A DNA stretch of 64,000 nucleotides, from the NCBI GenBank assembly GCA_958403905.1, contig CATXZD010000005.1, forward strand, positions 1-64,000. The letters run 5' to 3'. This stretch comes from an uncultured Ruminococcus sp. GTDB taxonomy: Bacteria; Bacillota; Clostridia; Oscillospirales; Acutalibacteraceae. The translations under genes were made by a program, and so were the position numbers. The notes beneath the pieces are model-generated. The model was not told the DNA's origin and made no database searches. It worked only from the letters and a program-made list of their open reading frames with translations. Shown here piece by piece: positions 17,210 to 25,660 of this stretch (positions within the stretch are counted from its first letter, which is position 1; each line of letters starts with the position of its first letter).

Positions 17210-17355
17210 GTCTTTTTTGAATAAATATTCAAAATTTTTTCAGATGTTCATATTATCGGAGATTTTATGCGAATTTATGTAAAAAACGGCTTATTATGCG
17301 AACAAACAGATAGAGCAGGATTTACAAACCGACGCTTTACGGTAAAAAATATATA

Positions 17356-17428
17356 TATTCATTTAAAATGAATATTCAGAATATTCATTCATTTATGCAG
17401 TATAATGAATATTATTCAAGAAAAATGA
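17356..17428. promoter_or_regulatory. Cluster of ArgR-like half-sites
   Basis: About eight TGAAT/ATTCA half-sites lie within 75 bp, including palindromic pairs TGAATATTCA (17369-17378) and TGAATATTATTCA (17406-17418). Known ArgR/AhrC boxes are paired TGAAT..ATTCA half-sites, and this region lies between argG and the divergent flavin reductase gene. Spacing differs slightly from the classical box and the DNA is AT-rich, so the call is tentative. Confidence 0.45.
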
Positions 17429-17479
17429 ATAATCCGGCGCTGTATGCTTCCAATCCTCCTCATCCTGCGTTTTATGCTA

Positions 17480-17508
17480 TTGAACAGCAAGCACATTTCT
17501 GTTATAAT
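17480..17508 (+). promoter_or_regulatory. Promoter of the flavin reductase-like gene
   Basis: TTGAAC (17480-17485), 17-bp spacer, TATAAT (17503-17508), 46 bp upstream of the GTG start codon. Confidence 0.7.
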
Positions 17509-17554
17509 TTAATCATAAAAATCTGCATATTATTATGCGAAAGGATGATTTATT

Positions 17555-18064
17555 GTGTCAGCATTTAAAGAGATTACACCAAAGAAAATAACCGACAACC
17601 CGTTTGAGCTTATCGGCGACGATTGGGCGCTTGTGACAAGCGGAAACAAAGATAAGTTCAACACAATGACCGTCAGCTGGGGCGGAGTAGGCATTATGTG
17701 GGGCAAACCCGTTGCGTTTACGTTTATACGTCCGCAAAGATACACTTTTGAATTCACCGAGAACAACGATTATTACACAATGAGCTTTTTTGACGAAAGT
17801 TTTCGTGACGAACTCAAGCTATGCGGCTCAAAAAGCGGCAGAGATATTGACAAGGTTAAGGAAACAGGACTTACTCCTGCATTTACCGAGGACGGCGTTC
17901 CATATTTTGAAGAGGCAAGACTTGTACTGGTATGCAAAAAAATGTATGCTCAGTTTTTAAACGAGGAGAGCATTACAGACAGTGACAGCGTTAAAAAGTG
18001 GTATAATGACGACTACCACAAAATGTATATCAGCGAAATTGTTAAGGTTCTTGTTAAGGAATAA
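17555..18064 (+). CDS. Flavin reductase-like (flavoredoxin-type) protein
   Basis: 169-aa FMN-binding split-barrel protein. NTMTVSWGGVGIMWGKPVAFTFIRPQRYT near residues 28-56 is the typical flavin-binding segment of the flavin reductase/flavoredoxin family, and YYTMSFFD follows. Members bind FMN and move electrons or reduce flavin in anaerobes; the partner is unknown. The start is GTG after AAGGATG. Single gene with its own promoter and terminator. Confidence 0.85.
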   Translation: MSAFKEITPKKITDNPFELIGDDWALVTSGNKDKFNTMTVSWGGVGIMWGKPVAFTFIRPQRYTFEFTENNDYYTMSFFDESFRDELKLCGSKSGRDIDKVKETGLTPAFTEDGVPYFEEARLVLVCKKMYAQFLNEESITDSDSVKKWYNDDYHKMYISEIVKVLVKE

Positions 18065-18081
18065 AATGCACAAAATTAAAA

Positions 18082-18125
18082 GCGGCAAAGCGTTCGTTTA
18101 AACCGACGCTTTGCCGCTGATTTTA
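18082..18125. terminator. Bidirectional terminator
   Basis: Perfect 11-bp stem GCGGCAAAGCG / CGCTTTGCCGC between two converging genes, with T-rich tails on both strands. Confidence 0.8.
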
Positions 18126-18151
18126 TTTGACCGTAAAGGTTCAACAATATA

Positions 18152-19156
18152 TTACTTATTCATACCTTCGTAAACTGCAACTGCACATGCAACTGTTGCA
18201 CCGACCATGGGGTTGTTACCCATACCGATAAGACCCATCATCTCAACGTGAGCAGGAACAGAAGATGAACCTGCAAACTGAGCGTCGCCGTGCATTCTGC
18301 CCATTGAGTCTGTAAGGCCGTAGGAAGCAGGGCCTGCGCCCATATTATCAGGGTGAAGTGTACGGCCTGTGCCGCCGCCTGATGCAACAGAGAAGTACTT
18401 AACGCCGTTCTCAATTGCCCACTTCTTGTATGTGCCTGCAACGAGGTGCTGGAAACGTGTGGGGTTAGTTGAGTTACCTGTGATTGAAACGCCAACGTTT
18501 TCTTTCTGCATAATTGCAACGCCCTCACGAACATCATCTGCACCGTAGCAGCGAACAGCAGCTCTTTCACCGTCAGAGAAAGCTCTCTCTTCAACAATCT
18601 TAAGCTCTGATGTAAAGTAGTCAAACTCTGTCTTTACATATGTAAAGCCGTTGATTCTTGAAATGATGTAAGCAGCGTCCTTGCCAAGACCGTTAAGTAT
18701 AACTCTTAACGGCTCTTTTCTCGCCTTGTTAGCGTTACGAGCAATACCGATAGCACCCTCTGCTGCTGCAAAACTCTCGTGACCTGCGAGGAATGCAAAG
18801 CACTTTGTTTCATCTCTTAAAAGCATTGCGCCGAGGTTACCGTGACCTCTGCCAACGTTTCTCTGCTCTGCAACAGAGCCGGGAATACAGAATGCTTCCA
18901 GACCGATACCGATAGCCTCTGCTGCCTCTGCTGCTGTTTTAACACCCTTCTTAACTGCTACTGCGCAGCCGAGAGTGTAAGCCCAGCCTGCGTTTTCAAA
19001 AGCAATAGGCTGAACGTCTTTAACAATCTGATAAGGGTCAAAGCCCAAATCGTTACAAATCTGTCTTGCCTCTTCAAGATTTGCAATACCGTACTCGGCA
19101 AGGCACTTCTCAATTTTAGGCATTCTTCTTTCCATACTTTCAAATGTTACTGCCAT
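18152..19156 (-). CDS. GGGtGRT protein
   Basis: 334-aa protein of the family named for its GGGTGRT motif, found here at about residues 260-266 (SVASGGGTGRTLHPDNMG). Other conserved-looking stretches are NVGRGHGNLGAMLL, FLAGHESFAAAEGAIG and SITGNSTNPTRFQHL. The biochemical role of the family is not known to me. It lies 21 bp downstream of an iron-sulfur scaffold-like gene on the same strand, a pairing that recurs in anaerobic bacteria, so a role with Fe-S clusters or a radical or redox enzyme is a reasonable guess. Starts with ATG after AAGGAGG. A long frame on the other strand is a shadow. Confidence 0.9.
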   Translation of the reverse strand: MAVTFESMERRMPKIEKCLAEYGIANLEEARQICNDLGFDPYQIVKDVQPIAFENAGWAYTLGCAVAVKKGVKTAAEAAEAIGIGLEAFCIPGSVAEQRNVGRGHGNLGAMLLRDETKCFAFLAGHESFAAAEGAIGIARNANKARKEPLRVILNGLGKDAAYIISRINGFTYVKTEFDYFTSELKIVEERAFSDGERAAVRCYGADDVREGVAIMQKENVGVSITGNSTNPTRFQHLVAGTYKKWAIENGVKYFSVASGGGTGRTLHPDNMGAGPASYGLTDSMGRMHGDAQFAGSSSVPAHVEMMGLIGMGNNPMVGATVACAVAVYEGMNK

Positions 19157-19177
19157 TGTTGTGTCCTCCTTACCGAA

Positions 19178-19870
19178 TTATTCTTCTCTCGGGTCAATGT
19201 ACTTAGCCGCATTATCAAAACGACCGTACTGACCGATGTTGTTCTTGAAAGCTTCGTTCGGCTCAACACCGTGACGAATGTCCTCAAGCATTTTGCCGAG
19301 CTTTACAAACTGGTAACCTGTAACTTCGTTATTTTCATCAAGAGCAGTCTTAAGAACATAGCCCTCAGCCATTTCCATATAACGAACGCCCTTAGCGTTT
19401 GTGCTGTACATTGTACCAACCTGACTGCGAAGGCCCTTACCAAGGTCCTCCATACCTGCGCCTATGGGAAGACCGCCCTCAGAGAAAGCTGTCTGGCTTC
19501 TGCCGTAAACGAGCTGCTCAAAGATGTTTCTCATAGCTGTGTTAATAGCGTCACAAACGAGGTCTGTGTTAAGGCACTCAAGAAGAGTTTTGTTAGGAAG
19601 AATCTCGGCAGCCATAGCTGCAGAGTGAGTCATACCGGAGCAACCGATTGTTTCAACAAGAGCCTCCTGTACGATACCATCTTTTACGTTAAGTGTGAGC
19701 TTGCATGCGCCCTGCTGGGGAGCACACCAGCCGATTCCGTGTGAAAGACCTGAAATGTCTTTAATCTCGTAAGATTTAACCCACTTGCCCTCTTCGGGGA
19801 TAGGTGCGGGACCATGATGCGGTCCTTTTGCAACTGTGCACATATTTTCTACTTCTTTTGAATAAATCAT
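19178..19870 (-). CDS. Iron-sulfur cluster scaffold-like protein
   Basis: 230-aa protein resembling NifU/IscU N-terminal scaffolds. Candidate ligand cysteines lie in GIGWCAPQQGACKLTLNVKDG and ETIGCSGMTHSAAMAAE, followed by NTDLVCDAINTAMRNIFEQLVYGR. It is longer than IscU (about 130 aa), with an extra C-terminal region. I start at the ATG at 19870 after AAAGGAG; the 17 codons upstream are in frame but lie between the promoter and this site. It is probably co-transcribed with the GGGtGRT gene. Confidence 0.8.
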   Translation of the reverse strand: MIYSKEVENMCTVAKGPHHGPAPIPEEGKWVKSYEIKDISGLSHGIGWCAPQQGACKLTLNVKDGIVQEALVETIGCSGMTHSAAMAAEILPNKTLLECLNTDLVCDAINTAMRNIFEQLVYGRSQTAFSEGGLPIGAGMEDLGKGLRSQVGTMYSTNAKGVRYMEMAEGYVLKTALDENNEVTGYQFVKLGKMLEDIRHGVEPNEAFKNNIGQYGRFDNAAKYIDPREE

Positions 19871-19925
19871 ATGTACTTCTCCTTTCAATATATTGTTGAG
19901 CCCAAATATACACTCATACATCCTT

Positions 19926-19954
19926 ATTATACGGCTTCACGCTTCATTTTTCAA
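19926..19954 (-). promoter_or_regulatory. Promoter of the scaffold/GGGtGRT operon
   Basis: Minus-strand TTGAAA (19949-19954), 17-bp spacer, TATAAT (19926-19931). The remaining intergenic DNA to 20,214 is AT-rich and shows nothing further. Confidence 0.75.
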
Positions 19955-20214
19955 GCATTTTTTGCATATTATTAAACATTTAGTATTTATCAGACTTTTT
20001 TCCGTTACAATCCTTACACAGCATCTGACAATTTTCTCTGACAGTATGTCCGCCTTTGCTTCAAGGCTTTATTTTATTCCAATTATATTTAGCAGATAAA
20101 AGTCACTTTAAAGTCATTTTGAGGGTGTAATATGCACTTATAAGCTGAAAAAACGTACAAGCGATTTATCAATCCTGTCTGCTTTTTGCCAAAATACAAG
20201 TTGTTATGCTCCTA

Positions 20215-21024
20215 TTATTTTCTTTTCGGGATAAAGTTTTCAACAAATTTTGTTCTTTTACCTCTGCCCTTCAGGTAGAAAAATCCCGCAAAGTTAAACA
20301 CAACTGCCCCGCAAAAGTTTACAAGCAAATCCTTCATTGTATCGAGCAAACCGATGTCGAGATAGCCGTCAATTCCGAGGCTCTGACCGTTTACAGCCGT
20401 GTCGCCTATTTCCTGAATCGAAATCAGTTTGTTTTCACTGCCCGACAAAAGAAATGAATTTATGCCGTTTACAATTGTGTCTTTCTGCATATCCTTTCCG
20501 AAAAACATATCCATTCCGAATTCAAAAAACTCCCACACTGTTCCCACTGTCATAGAAAAGCAAAACGAAAACAGACACACAAAAAGCGGTGAAAGGTTCA
20601 TCTTAACTCTATCGTTTCGGTTAAGAATATCAATCAATCCAAAACCCACGCCTGCACAAATAAACCCGTTGAGAGTGTGGAGCATTGTGTCCCATATCGG
20701 GATTTTCTCGTAAAATGCACCGAGCTCGCCCATTACGTTAGCCGCAAAAACAAAACTTATCATAATGACTTCCATAACATTCGGCAAATCGATTTTCAAT
20801 CTGTTTTCTATAAACGACGGAATCATCAAAAGCAAAAATGACAGTGTGCAGGTCATTACGTTTTCCCAGTTTCCGTTGACTGCGCTGAAAACAATCAATG
20901 CGATAAGAATGGTTCTGATAACTATATAAACAGCCGCCTTGACTTTGTGCTCACGCATTTCACGAACATTAAGAATTTTAAAAATCTTAAGGTTGGACTT
21001 ATCCTTTTTACTCTTTTTACTCAT
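20215..21024 (-). CDS. Multi-spanning membrane protein, DUF2238/YjdF-like
   Basis: 269-aa protein with about seven hydrophobic segments and lysine-rich ends. The IPIWDTMLHTLNGFICAGVGFGLID and SMTVGTVWEFFEFGMDMFFG stretches, with conserved Asp, His and Glu inside the membrane, resemble the YjdF/DUF2238 family. The function of that family is unknown. The start follows GGGTGA. It lies after the dehydratase gene on the same strand, but a type D palindrome (about 21,048-21,068) separates them. Confidence 0.75.
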   Translation of the reverse strand: MSKKSKKDKSNLKIFKILNVREMREHKVKAAVYIVIRTILIALIVFSAVNGNWENVMTCTLSFLLLMIPSFIENRLKIDLPNVMEVIMISFVFAANVMGELGAFYEKIPIWDTMLHTLNGFICAGVGFGLIDILNRNDRVKMNLSPLFVCLFSFCFSMTVGTVWEFFEFGMDMFFGKDMQKDTIVNGINSFLLSGSENKLISIQEIGDTAVNGQSLGIDGYLDIGLLDTMKDLLVNFCGAVVFNFAGFFYLKGRGKRTKFVENFIPKRK

Positions 21025-21047
21025 ACCAATTCACCCATAAAAGTTAC

Positions 21048-21068
21048 GGACACGGCGCACCGTGTCCT
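21048..21068. repeat. Type D palindrome, partial copy
   Basis: GGACACGGCGCACCGTGTCC, nearly self-complementary and related to the palindrome at 6,954-6,979. It lies between two minus-strand genes. Confidence 0.6.
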
Positions 21069-21074
21069 GTTTTT

Positions 21075-22352
21075 TTAATTTTTAGTTTGCTTTTCAAGCT
21101 GTTCCTTACCAACTGCAAGCATAAGTTTTATTCTGTTTTCTTGATTTACCTTTGGCGCACCGGGGTCGTAGTCAATTGTAACGATGTTTGCGTTGGGTTT
21201 AATTTCCTTAATCTTTCTGATTGCACCCTTGCCGTTGATGTGGTTAGGCAAACAGCCAAACGGCTGAGTGCAGACAATATTTTCATAGCCTGTTTCGGCA
21301 AGCTCAAGCATTTCTGCCGTTAAAAGCCAGCCCTCGCCCATCTTGCTTCCGTAGCCGATTACACCCTTTACAAGCTCCTTTGTGTGTGCATACTCGTGAG
21401 GAGGAACAAAGCCGTACTTTTTAGCCGCCTCAATCATAAGTCCCTCAAGCTTTGTGAGATAATTTAAAAGCATTTTGCAAAATTTTAATTTAAGTGAGTT
21501 TCCGCCAAACATTTTTATGTCCTCAATACGGTTATCCACCTTGAACGATGCAAAACCCATAAGTCCCGGAACACATACCTCGCAATCCTGCTCGGCTAAA
21601 AATTCCTCAAGACCGTTGTTCGCCATTTTTGAATATTTAACGTAAATCTCGCCGACAATGCCTACCTTAACCTTAGGAACCTTATTAAGCTCGATTTGTG
21701 CAAATGACTTTGTAATTTTATGCAAATTCTCGTCAAGTTCTTCAAGAGTATAGCCTCTGCCGTCTATAAGCATCTGCGAAATTTTTGCGCTCCAATCCTC
21801 AACAAGCGCCATACTCTCTCCCTTGTTTACTTCATACGGTTTTGTCTGGTTTAACAAAAGCATAAGCTGGTCGCCGTAAACAAGGCCGCCGACGAAACGA
21901 CGTATAAGCGGAAGAGAAATTGAAAATCCGCTGTTGTGCTCCATACCGAACGAAAGAGAAATTACAGGCACAAATTCAAAACCCGCCTTTTTAAGCGCCT
22001 TTCTCAAAAGGAAAATGTAGTTTGACGCACGACAGCCGCCGCCCGTCTGAGTAATCATAAGCGCAACCTTGTGAACATCGTACTTGCCGCTTTGCAGAGC
22101 ATGAATAAACTGACCGATAACAAGCAGTGCAGGATAGCACGTGTCGTTATGCACATACTTTAGTCCTGTCTGCGCAATTTCGGGACCCGTTGTATTTAAA
22201 AGGTCGGACTTGTAACCGTAATGCGTGAAAACATTTTGCAGAATACTAAAGTGAATAGGAGCCATATTCGGCATAAGAATTGTATATTCTTTTTTCATCT
22301 GCTTTGTAAAAAGCAATCGACCTGTTTTTTTGTCGTATTTTAATTCAGCCAT
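21075..22352 (-). CDS. 2-hydroxyacyl-CoA dehydratase-like protein
   Basis: 425-aa protein resembling the dehydratase-like C-terminal part of large activase/dehydratase proteins. Visible features are HNDTCYPALLVIGQF, ITQTGGGCRASNYIFLLRKAL, and VCTQPFGCLPNHINGKG near the C-terminus, all with cysteines suited to an Fe-S cluster. The substrate is not evident; members of this branch are often uncharacterised rather than true fermentation dehydratases. It is encoded directly downstream of the activase gene, with about 120 bp between them. Confidence 0.8.
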   Translation of the reverse strand: MAELKYDKKTGRLLFTKQMKKEYTILMPNMAPIHFSILQNVFTHYGYKSDLLNTTGPEIAQTGLKYVHNDTCYPALLVIGQFIHALQSGKYDVHKVALMITQTGGGCRASNYIFLLRKALKKAGFEFVPVISLSFGMEHNSGFSISLPLIRRFVGGLVYGDQLMLLLNQTKPYEVNKGESMALVEDWSAKISQMLIDGRGYTLEELDENLHKITKSFAQIELNKVPKVKVGIVGEIYVKYSKMANNGLEEFLAEQDCEVCVPGLMGFASFKVDNRIEDIKMFGGNSLKLKFCKMLLNYLTKLEGLMIEAAKKYGFVPPHEYAHTKELVKGVIGYGSKMGEGWLLTAEMLELAETGYENIVCTQPFGCLPNHINGKGAIRKIKEIKPNANIVTIDYDPGAPKVNQENRIKLMLAVGKEQLEKQTKN

Positions 22353-22476
22353 AATTTAATTCCTTTCAGCAGCCTTACTCAAAATGTTTTATCACCGCAG
22401 GGATTGTTCCCTACATTATTGTTAGCTGTAACAATGATAAAATCATACTTCAGAATTACACATTCCAAAGTATATA

Positions 22477-25380
22477 TTAATCGTTATCAATTGCCGCAAG
22501 CAAACTGCGGATACGGATTTTCACAGCACCGAGGTTTGTGATTTCATCTATCTTAATCTGTGTGTAAATCTTGTTATTGCTTTCAAGAATTTCTCTTACC
22601 TCGTCAGTTGTAATTGCGTCAACGCCGCATCCAAACGACACAAGCTGTACAAGCTCCATATCATTGCGTGTTGTAATGTATTTTGCCGCTGCGTAGAGCC
22701 TTGAATGATACGTCCACTGATTCAGCACATGAGTTGAGAACTTATTAACCCTCGGTGAAATTACATCCTCGCTGACAATTGCGACGTCAAAGCTTGAAAT
22801 AAGTTTATCAATTCCGTGGTTGATTTCGGGATCAATGTGATAAGGTCTGCCTGCAAGAACAAAAATTTTTTTGCCCTCTTTTTCGGCAGTCGCAATAATT
22901 TCGTTGCCCTTTTCAATTACCTTTTTCCTGTAATTGTCCTGTTCCTCGTACGCTTTCTTTGCAGCAATTCGCACCTCGTTAAGCGTAAGGTCGGGGAAGT
23001 GCTGAGAAAGTCTTTCGTAAGCCTTCTGCGGAAAATCCTTTGGACGGTGAATACCGAAATATTCCTTTATAAAATGCACCTTTCGGATATCCTTCATATT
23101 ATTCTTGATAACCTCAGGATAGTACGCAACAACGGGACAATTGTAGTGATTGTCACCGAGGTGCTCGTCAAAATTATATGAAAGACAAGGGTAAAAAATT
23201 GCTTCTGCGCCCTCGTCAATAAGCGTCTGAACGTGACCGTGCAAAAGCTTTGCAGGAAAGCAGACGGTGTCGCTCGGAATTGTTTGCTGACCTCTCTGGT
23301 AGAGCGTTCTGCTTGAATACGGCGACTTGAACACCTCAAATTTCAGTTCGGTAAAGAACCTGTACCAGAACGGATAAAGCTCAAACATATTAAGTCCCAT
23401 TGGGATTCCGAGCTTTCCTCTTAACCCCTCCACAGGCTTGTAGGAATCAAGAAGCTGTAGTTTATATGAATACATATTAAGGTCGTTTGAGGGCGCACGC
23501 TTTGTAATCGGGCGCTCACACCTGTTGCCTGCAATAAACTTTCTTCCACCGCCAAATGAATTGATTGTAAGACGGCAGTTGTTGTTGCAAAGTCCGCAGT
23601 TTGCAACCTTAATTTCGTGAACAAAGTTCTTGAGAGCATTACTGTCGGCAAGCGTGCTGTCAGCCTTGCCCTTTGATTTTTTCTTTGCATACAGAGCCGC
23701 ACCGTATGCACCCATAAGTCCGGCAATATTCGGGCGAACAACCTCTACACCCATCTCCATTTCAAACGCACGCAAAACTGCATCGTTTAAAAACGTACCT
23801 CCCTGAACAACAATTCTTTTGCCAAGTTCATCGGGACTTGAAGCACGGATAACCTTATAGAGGGCATTTTTGACAACACTCAGCGAAAGTCCTGCCGAAA
23901 TATCCTCAATTGTTGCGCCGTCCTTCTGCGCCTGTTTAACGCTCGAATTCATAAATACAGTACAGCGTGAGCCAAGGTCAACGGGACGTTTTGCAAAAAG
24001 TCCGAGCTTTGCAAATTCCTCAATTTCATAGCCAAGCGCATTTGCAAAAGTCTGCAAAAAGCTTCCGCAGCCCGACGAGCAAGCCTCGTTAAGAAATATA
24101 TTGTCAATTGCACCGTTATGAATCTTGAAACACTTAATATCCTGTCCGCCTATGTCGATAATAAACTCAACGTCGGGCATAAAATATTTCGCTGCTGTAA
24201 AATGAGCGATTGTTTCAACAATTCCGTAGTCTACGTCAAATGCGTTCTTTATAATATCCTCGCCGTAGCCCGTAACAGCTGACGAAGCAATGTTGATTTC
24301 AGGATTGATTTCATATACTTCCTCAAGAAATTCCTTGATAATTTCAACGGGATTTCCCTTTGACGGAAGATATTTTGAATAGAGCAGTTCTCCGTTCTCA
24401 TTAAGCACAACGCCCTTTACTGTGGTCGAACCTGCATCCATTCCTATGTAAGCCTTGCCCTTGTATCCTTTAAGCTCTTTTTGCTTTACGTCTGCTTTTG
24501 CGTGTCTTTCACAAAATGCTTTGTAATCCTCCTCACTCTCAAAAAGCGGAGAATTAAACGCAAAGTTTCCCGAACCCTTATAGTTTTTTACTTTTTCGAT
24601 AACCTCGTCAAAATTAATCTGCTTATCGGCGCAAAGAGCCGCACCGCAGGCAACATAATAAAGCGAATTTTCAGGGCAGATACCCTTTGTGCCGAGTGTG
24701 CGGTCAAAACAGTTGCGCAGCTCGCTCATAAAGGTGAGCGGTCCGCCGAGGTAAACAATTTGGCCTTCAATTTCACGTCCCTGAGCAAGTCCGGCAACAG
24801 TCTGGCTTACTACAGCATTAAAAATACTTTCGGCTATATCGCTTTTTCTTGCACCCTGATTAAGCAAGGGCTGAATGTCTGTTTTTGCAAACACGCCGCA
24901 GCGTGATGCAATCGTATAAGTCTTTTCATACTGCTTTGCAAGCTCGTCTAATTCTTCGAGAGGTACGTTAAGCAATGTTGCCATCTGGTCGATAAACGCA
25001 CCCGTACCGCCTGCACAGGTGCCGTTCATTCTTACCTCAAGTCCGTTTGTGAGGAAAAGAATTTTTGCGTCCTCGCCGCCAAGCTCAATTACAACGTCTG
25101 TTCCCGGCAAAAATGTATTGGCGGCAACTCTGGTGGCATAAACCTCCTGAACAAAGTCAATTCCGCAGTCCTGAGCCACTCCCATGCCTGCCGAGCCTGA
25201 CATTGCTACGCTTGCATTTTCAACACCGTTTACCTTTGAACGAACAGTATTGATTATTTCAGCTATTTTCTCTGTAATCTGAGAATAATGCCTCTCGTAC
25301 GTGCTGTATATCAGTTTATTTTCGTCGTCGAGCACAACGCATTTTATTGTGGTCGAACCAATATCAAGTCCTAATTTCAA
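22477..25380 (-). CDS. Acyl-CoA dehydratase activase, double ASKHA domain protein
   Basis: 967-aa protein with two BadF/BadG/BcrA/BcrD-type ATPase domains. The first opens with LGLDIGSTTIKCVVLD and has NGTCAGGTGAFIDQMA. The second (about residue 315) opens with GMDAGSTTVKGVVLN and has NEACSSGCGSFLQTFA. Each carries the cysteine that can bind the bridging Fe-S cluster. A DUF2229-like C-terminal part has CGLCNNNCRL and SDTVCFPAKLLHGH. Family members use ATP to energise electron transfer to a dehydratase or reductase. The start codon is TTG, seven bases after GGAGG. The total with the next gene (1392 aa) is close to the single-chain forms known elsewhere. Confidence 0.85.
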   Translation of the reverse strand: MKLGLDIGSTTIKCVVLDDENKLIYSTYERHYSQITEKIAEIINTVRSKVNGVENASVAMSGSAGMGVAQDCGIDFVQEVYATRVAANTFLPGTDVVIELGGEDAKILFLTNGLEVRMNGTCAGGTGAFIDQMATLLNVPLEELDELAKQYEKTYTIASRCGVFAKTDIQPLLNQGARKSDIAESIFNAVVSQTVAGLAQGREIEGQIVYLGGPLTFMSELRNCFDRTLGTKGICPENSLYYVACGAALCADKQINFDEVIEKVKNYKGSGNFAFNSPLFESEEDYKAFCERHAKADVKQKELKGYKGKAYIGMDAGSTTVKGVVLNENGELLYSKYLPSKGNPVEIIKEFLEEVYEINPEINIASSAVTGYGEDIIKNAFDVDYGIVETIAHFTAAKYFMPDVEFIIDIGGQDIKCFKIHNGAIDNIFLNEACSSGCGSFLQTFANALGYEIEEFAKLGLFAKRPVDLGSRCTVFMNSSVKQAQKDGATIEDISAGLSLSVVKNALYKVIRASSPDELGKRIVVQGGTFLNDAVLRAFEMEMGVEVVRPNIAGLMGAYGAALYAKKKSKGKADSTLADSNALKNFVHEIKVANCGLCNNNCRLTINSFGGGRKFIAGNRCERPITKRAPSNDLNMYSYKLQLLDSYKPVEGLRGKLGIPMGLNMFELYPFWYRFFTELKFEVFKSPYSSRTLYQRGQQTIPSDTVCFPAKLLHGHVQTLIDEGAEAIFYPCLSYNFDEHLGDNHYNCPVVAYYPEVIKNNMKDIRKVHFIKEYFGIHRPKDFPQKAYERLSQHFPDLTLNEVRIAAKKAYEEQDNYRKKVIEKGNEIIATAEKEGKKIFVLAGRPYHIDPEINHGIDKLISSFDVAIVSEDVISPRVNKFSTHVLNQWTYHSRLYAAAKYITTRNDMELVQLVSFGCGVDAITTDEVREILESNNKIYTQIKIDEITNLGAVKIRIRSLLAAIDND

Positions 25381-25609
25381 AATGCCGCCTCCGAAACAAG
25401 CGCATTTTTCAACTGAAAAGCAGAAAAATCGCCCGAAAGTATAGTGGTATTAATTATATATATCAATTAATTATAATCTCTTTTTTTGCTTTTTTAATTC
25501 CTTTATGTAAAAATAAATGTTTTGATTAATTTTATCATTATTCAATTTTAAAATCAATACACACTTGTCGAAATATGTTGATTTTTATAAGCAAACTCCC
25601 AAATCAAAA

Positions 25610-25634
25610 CCCCTCGAAAACAATATCCGAGGGG
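25610..25634. terminator. Terminator after the citrate synthase gene
   Basis: CCCCTCG / CGAGGGG 7-bp stem, with TTTTG after it on the minus strand and TTTA on the plus strand, 27 bp past the citrate synthase stop. The remaining DNA up to the activase gene is AT-rich and featureless. Confidence 0.7.
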
Positions 25635-25660
25635 TTTATACTATCAAATCTTATTTAAAT

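Noticed and set aside
18842..19744. 300-aa open frame on the plus strand
   Set aside because: It is antisense to the GGGtGRT and scaffold-like genes, has no ribosome binding site, and its sequence (Cys/Ser/Leu-rich, no domain) is typical of a shadow frame.
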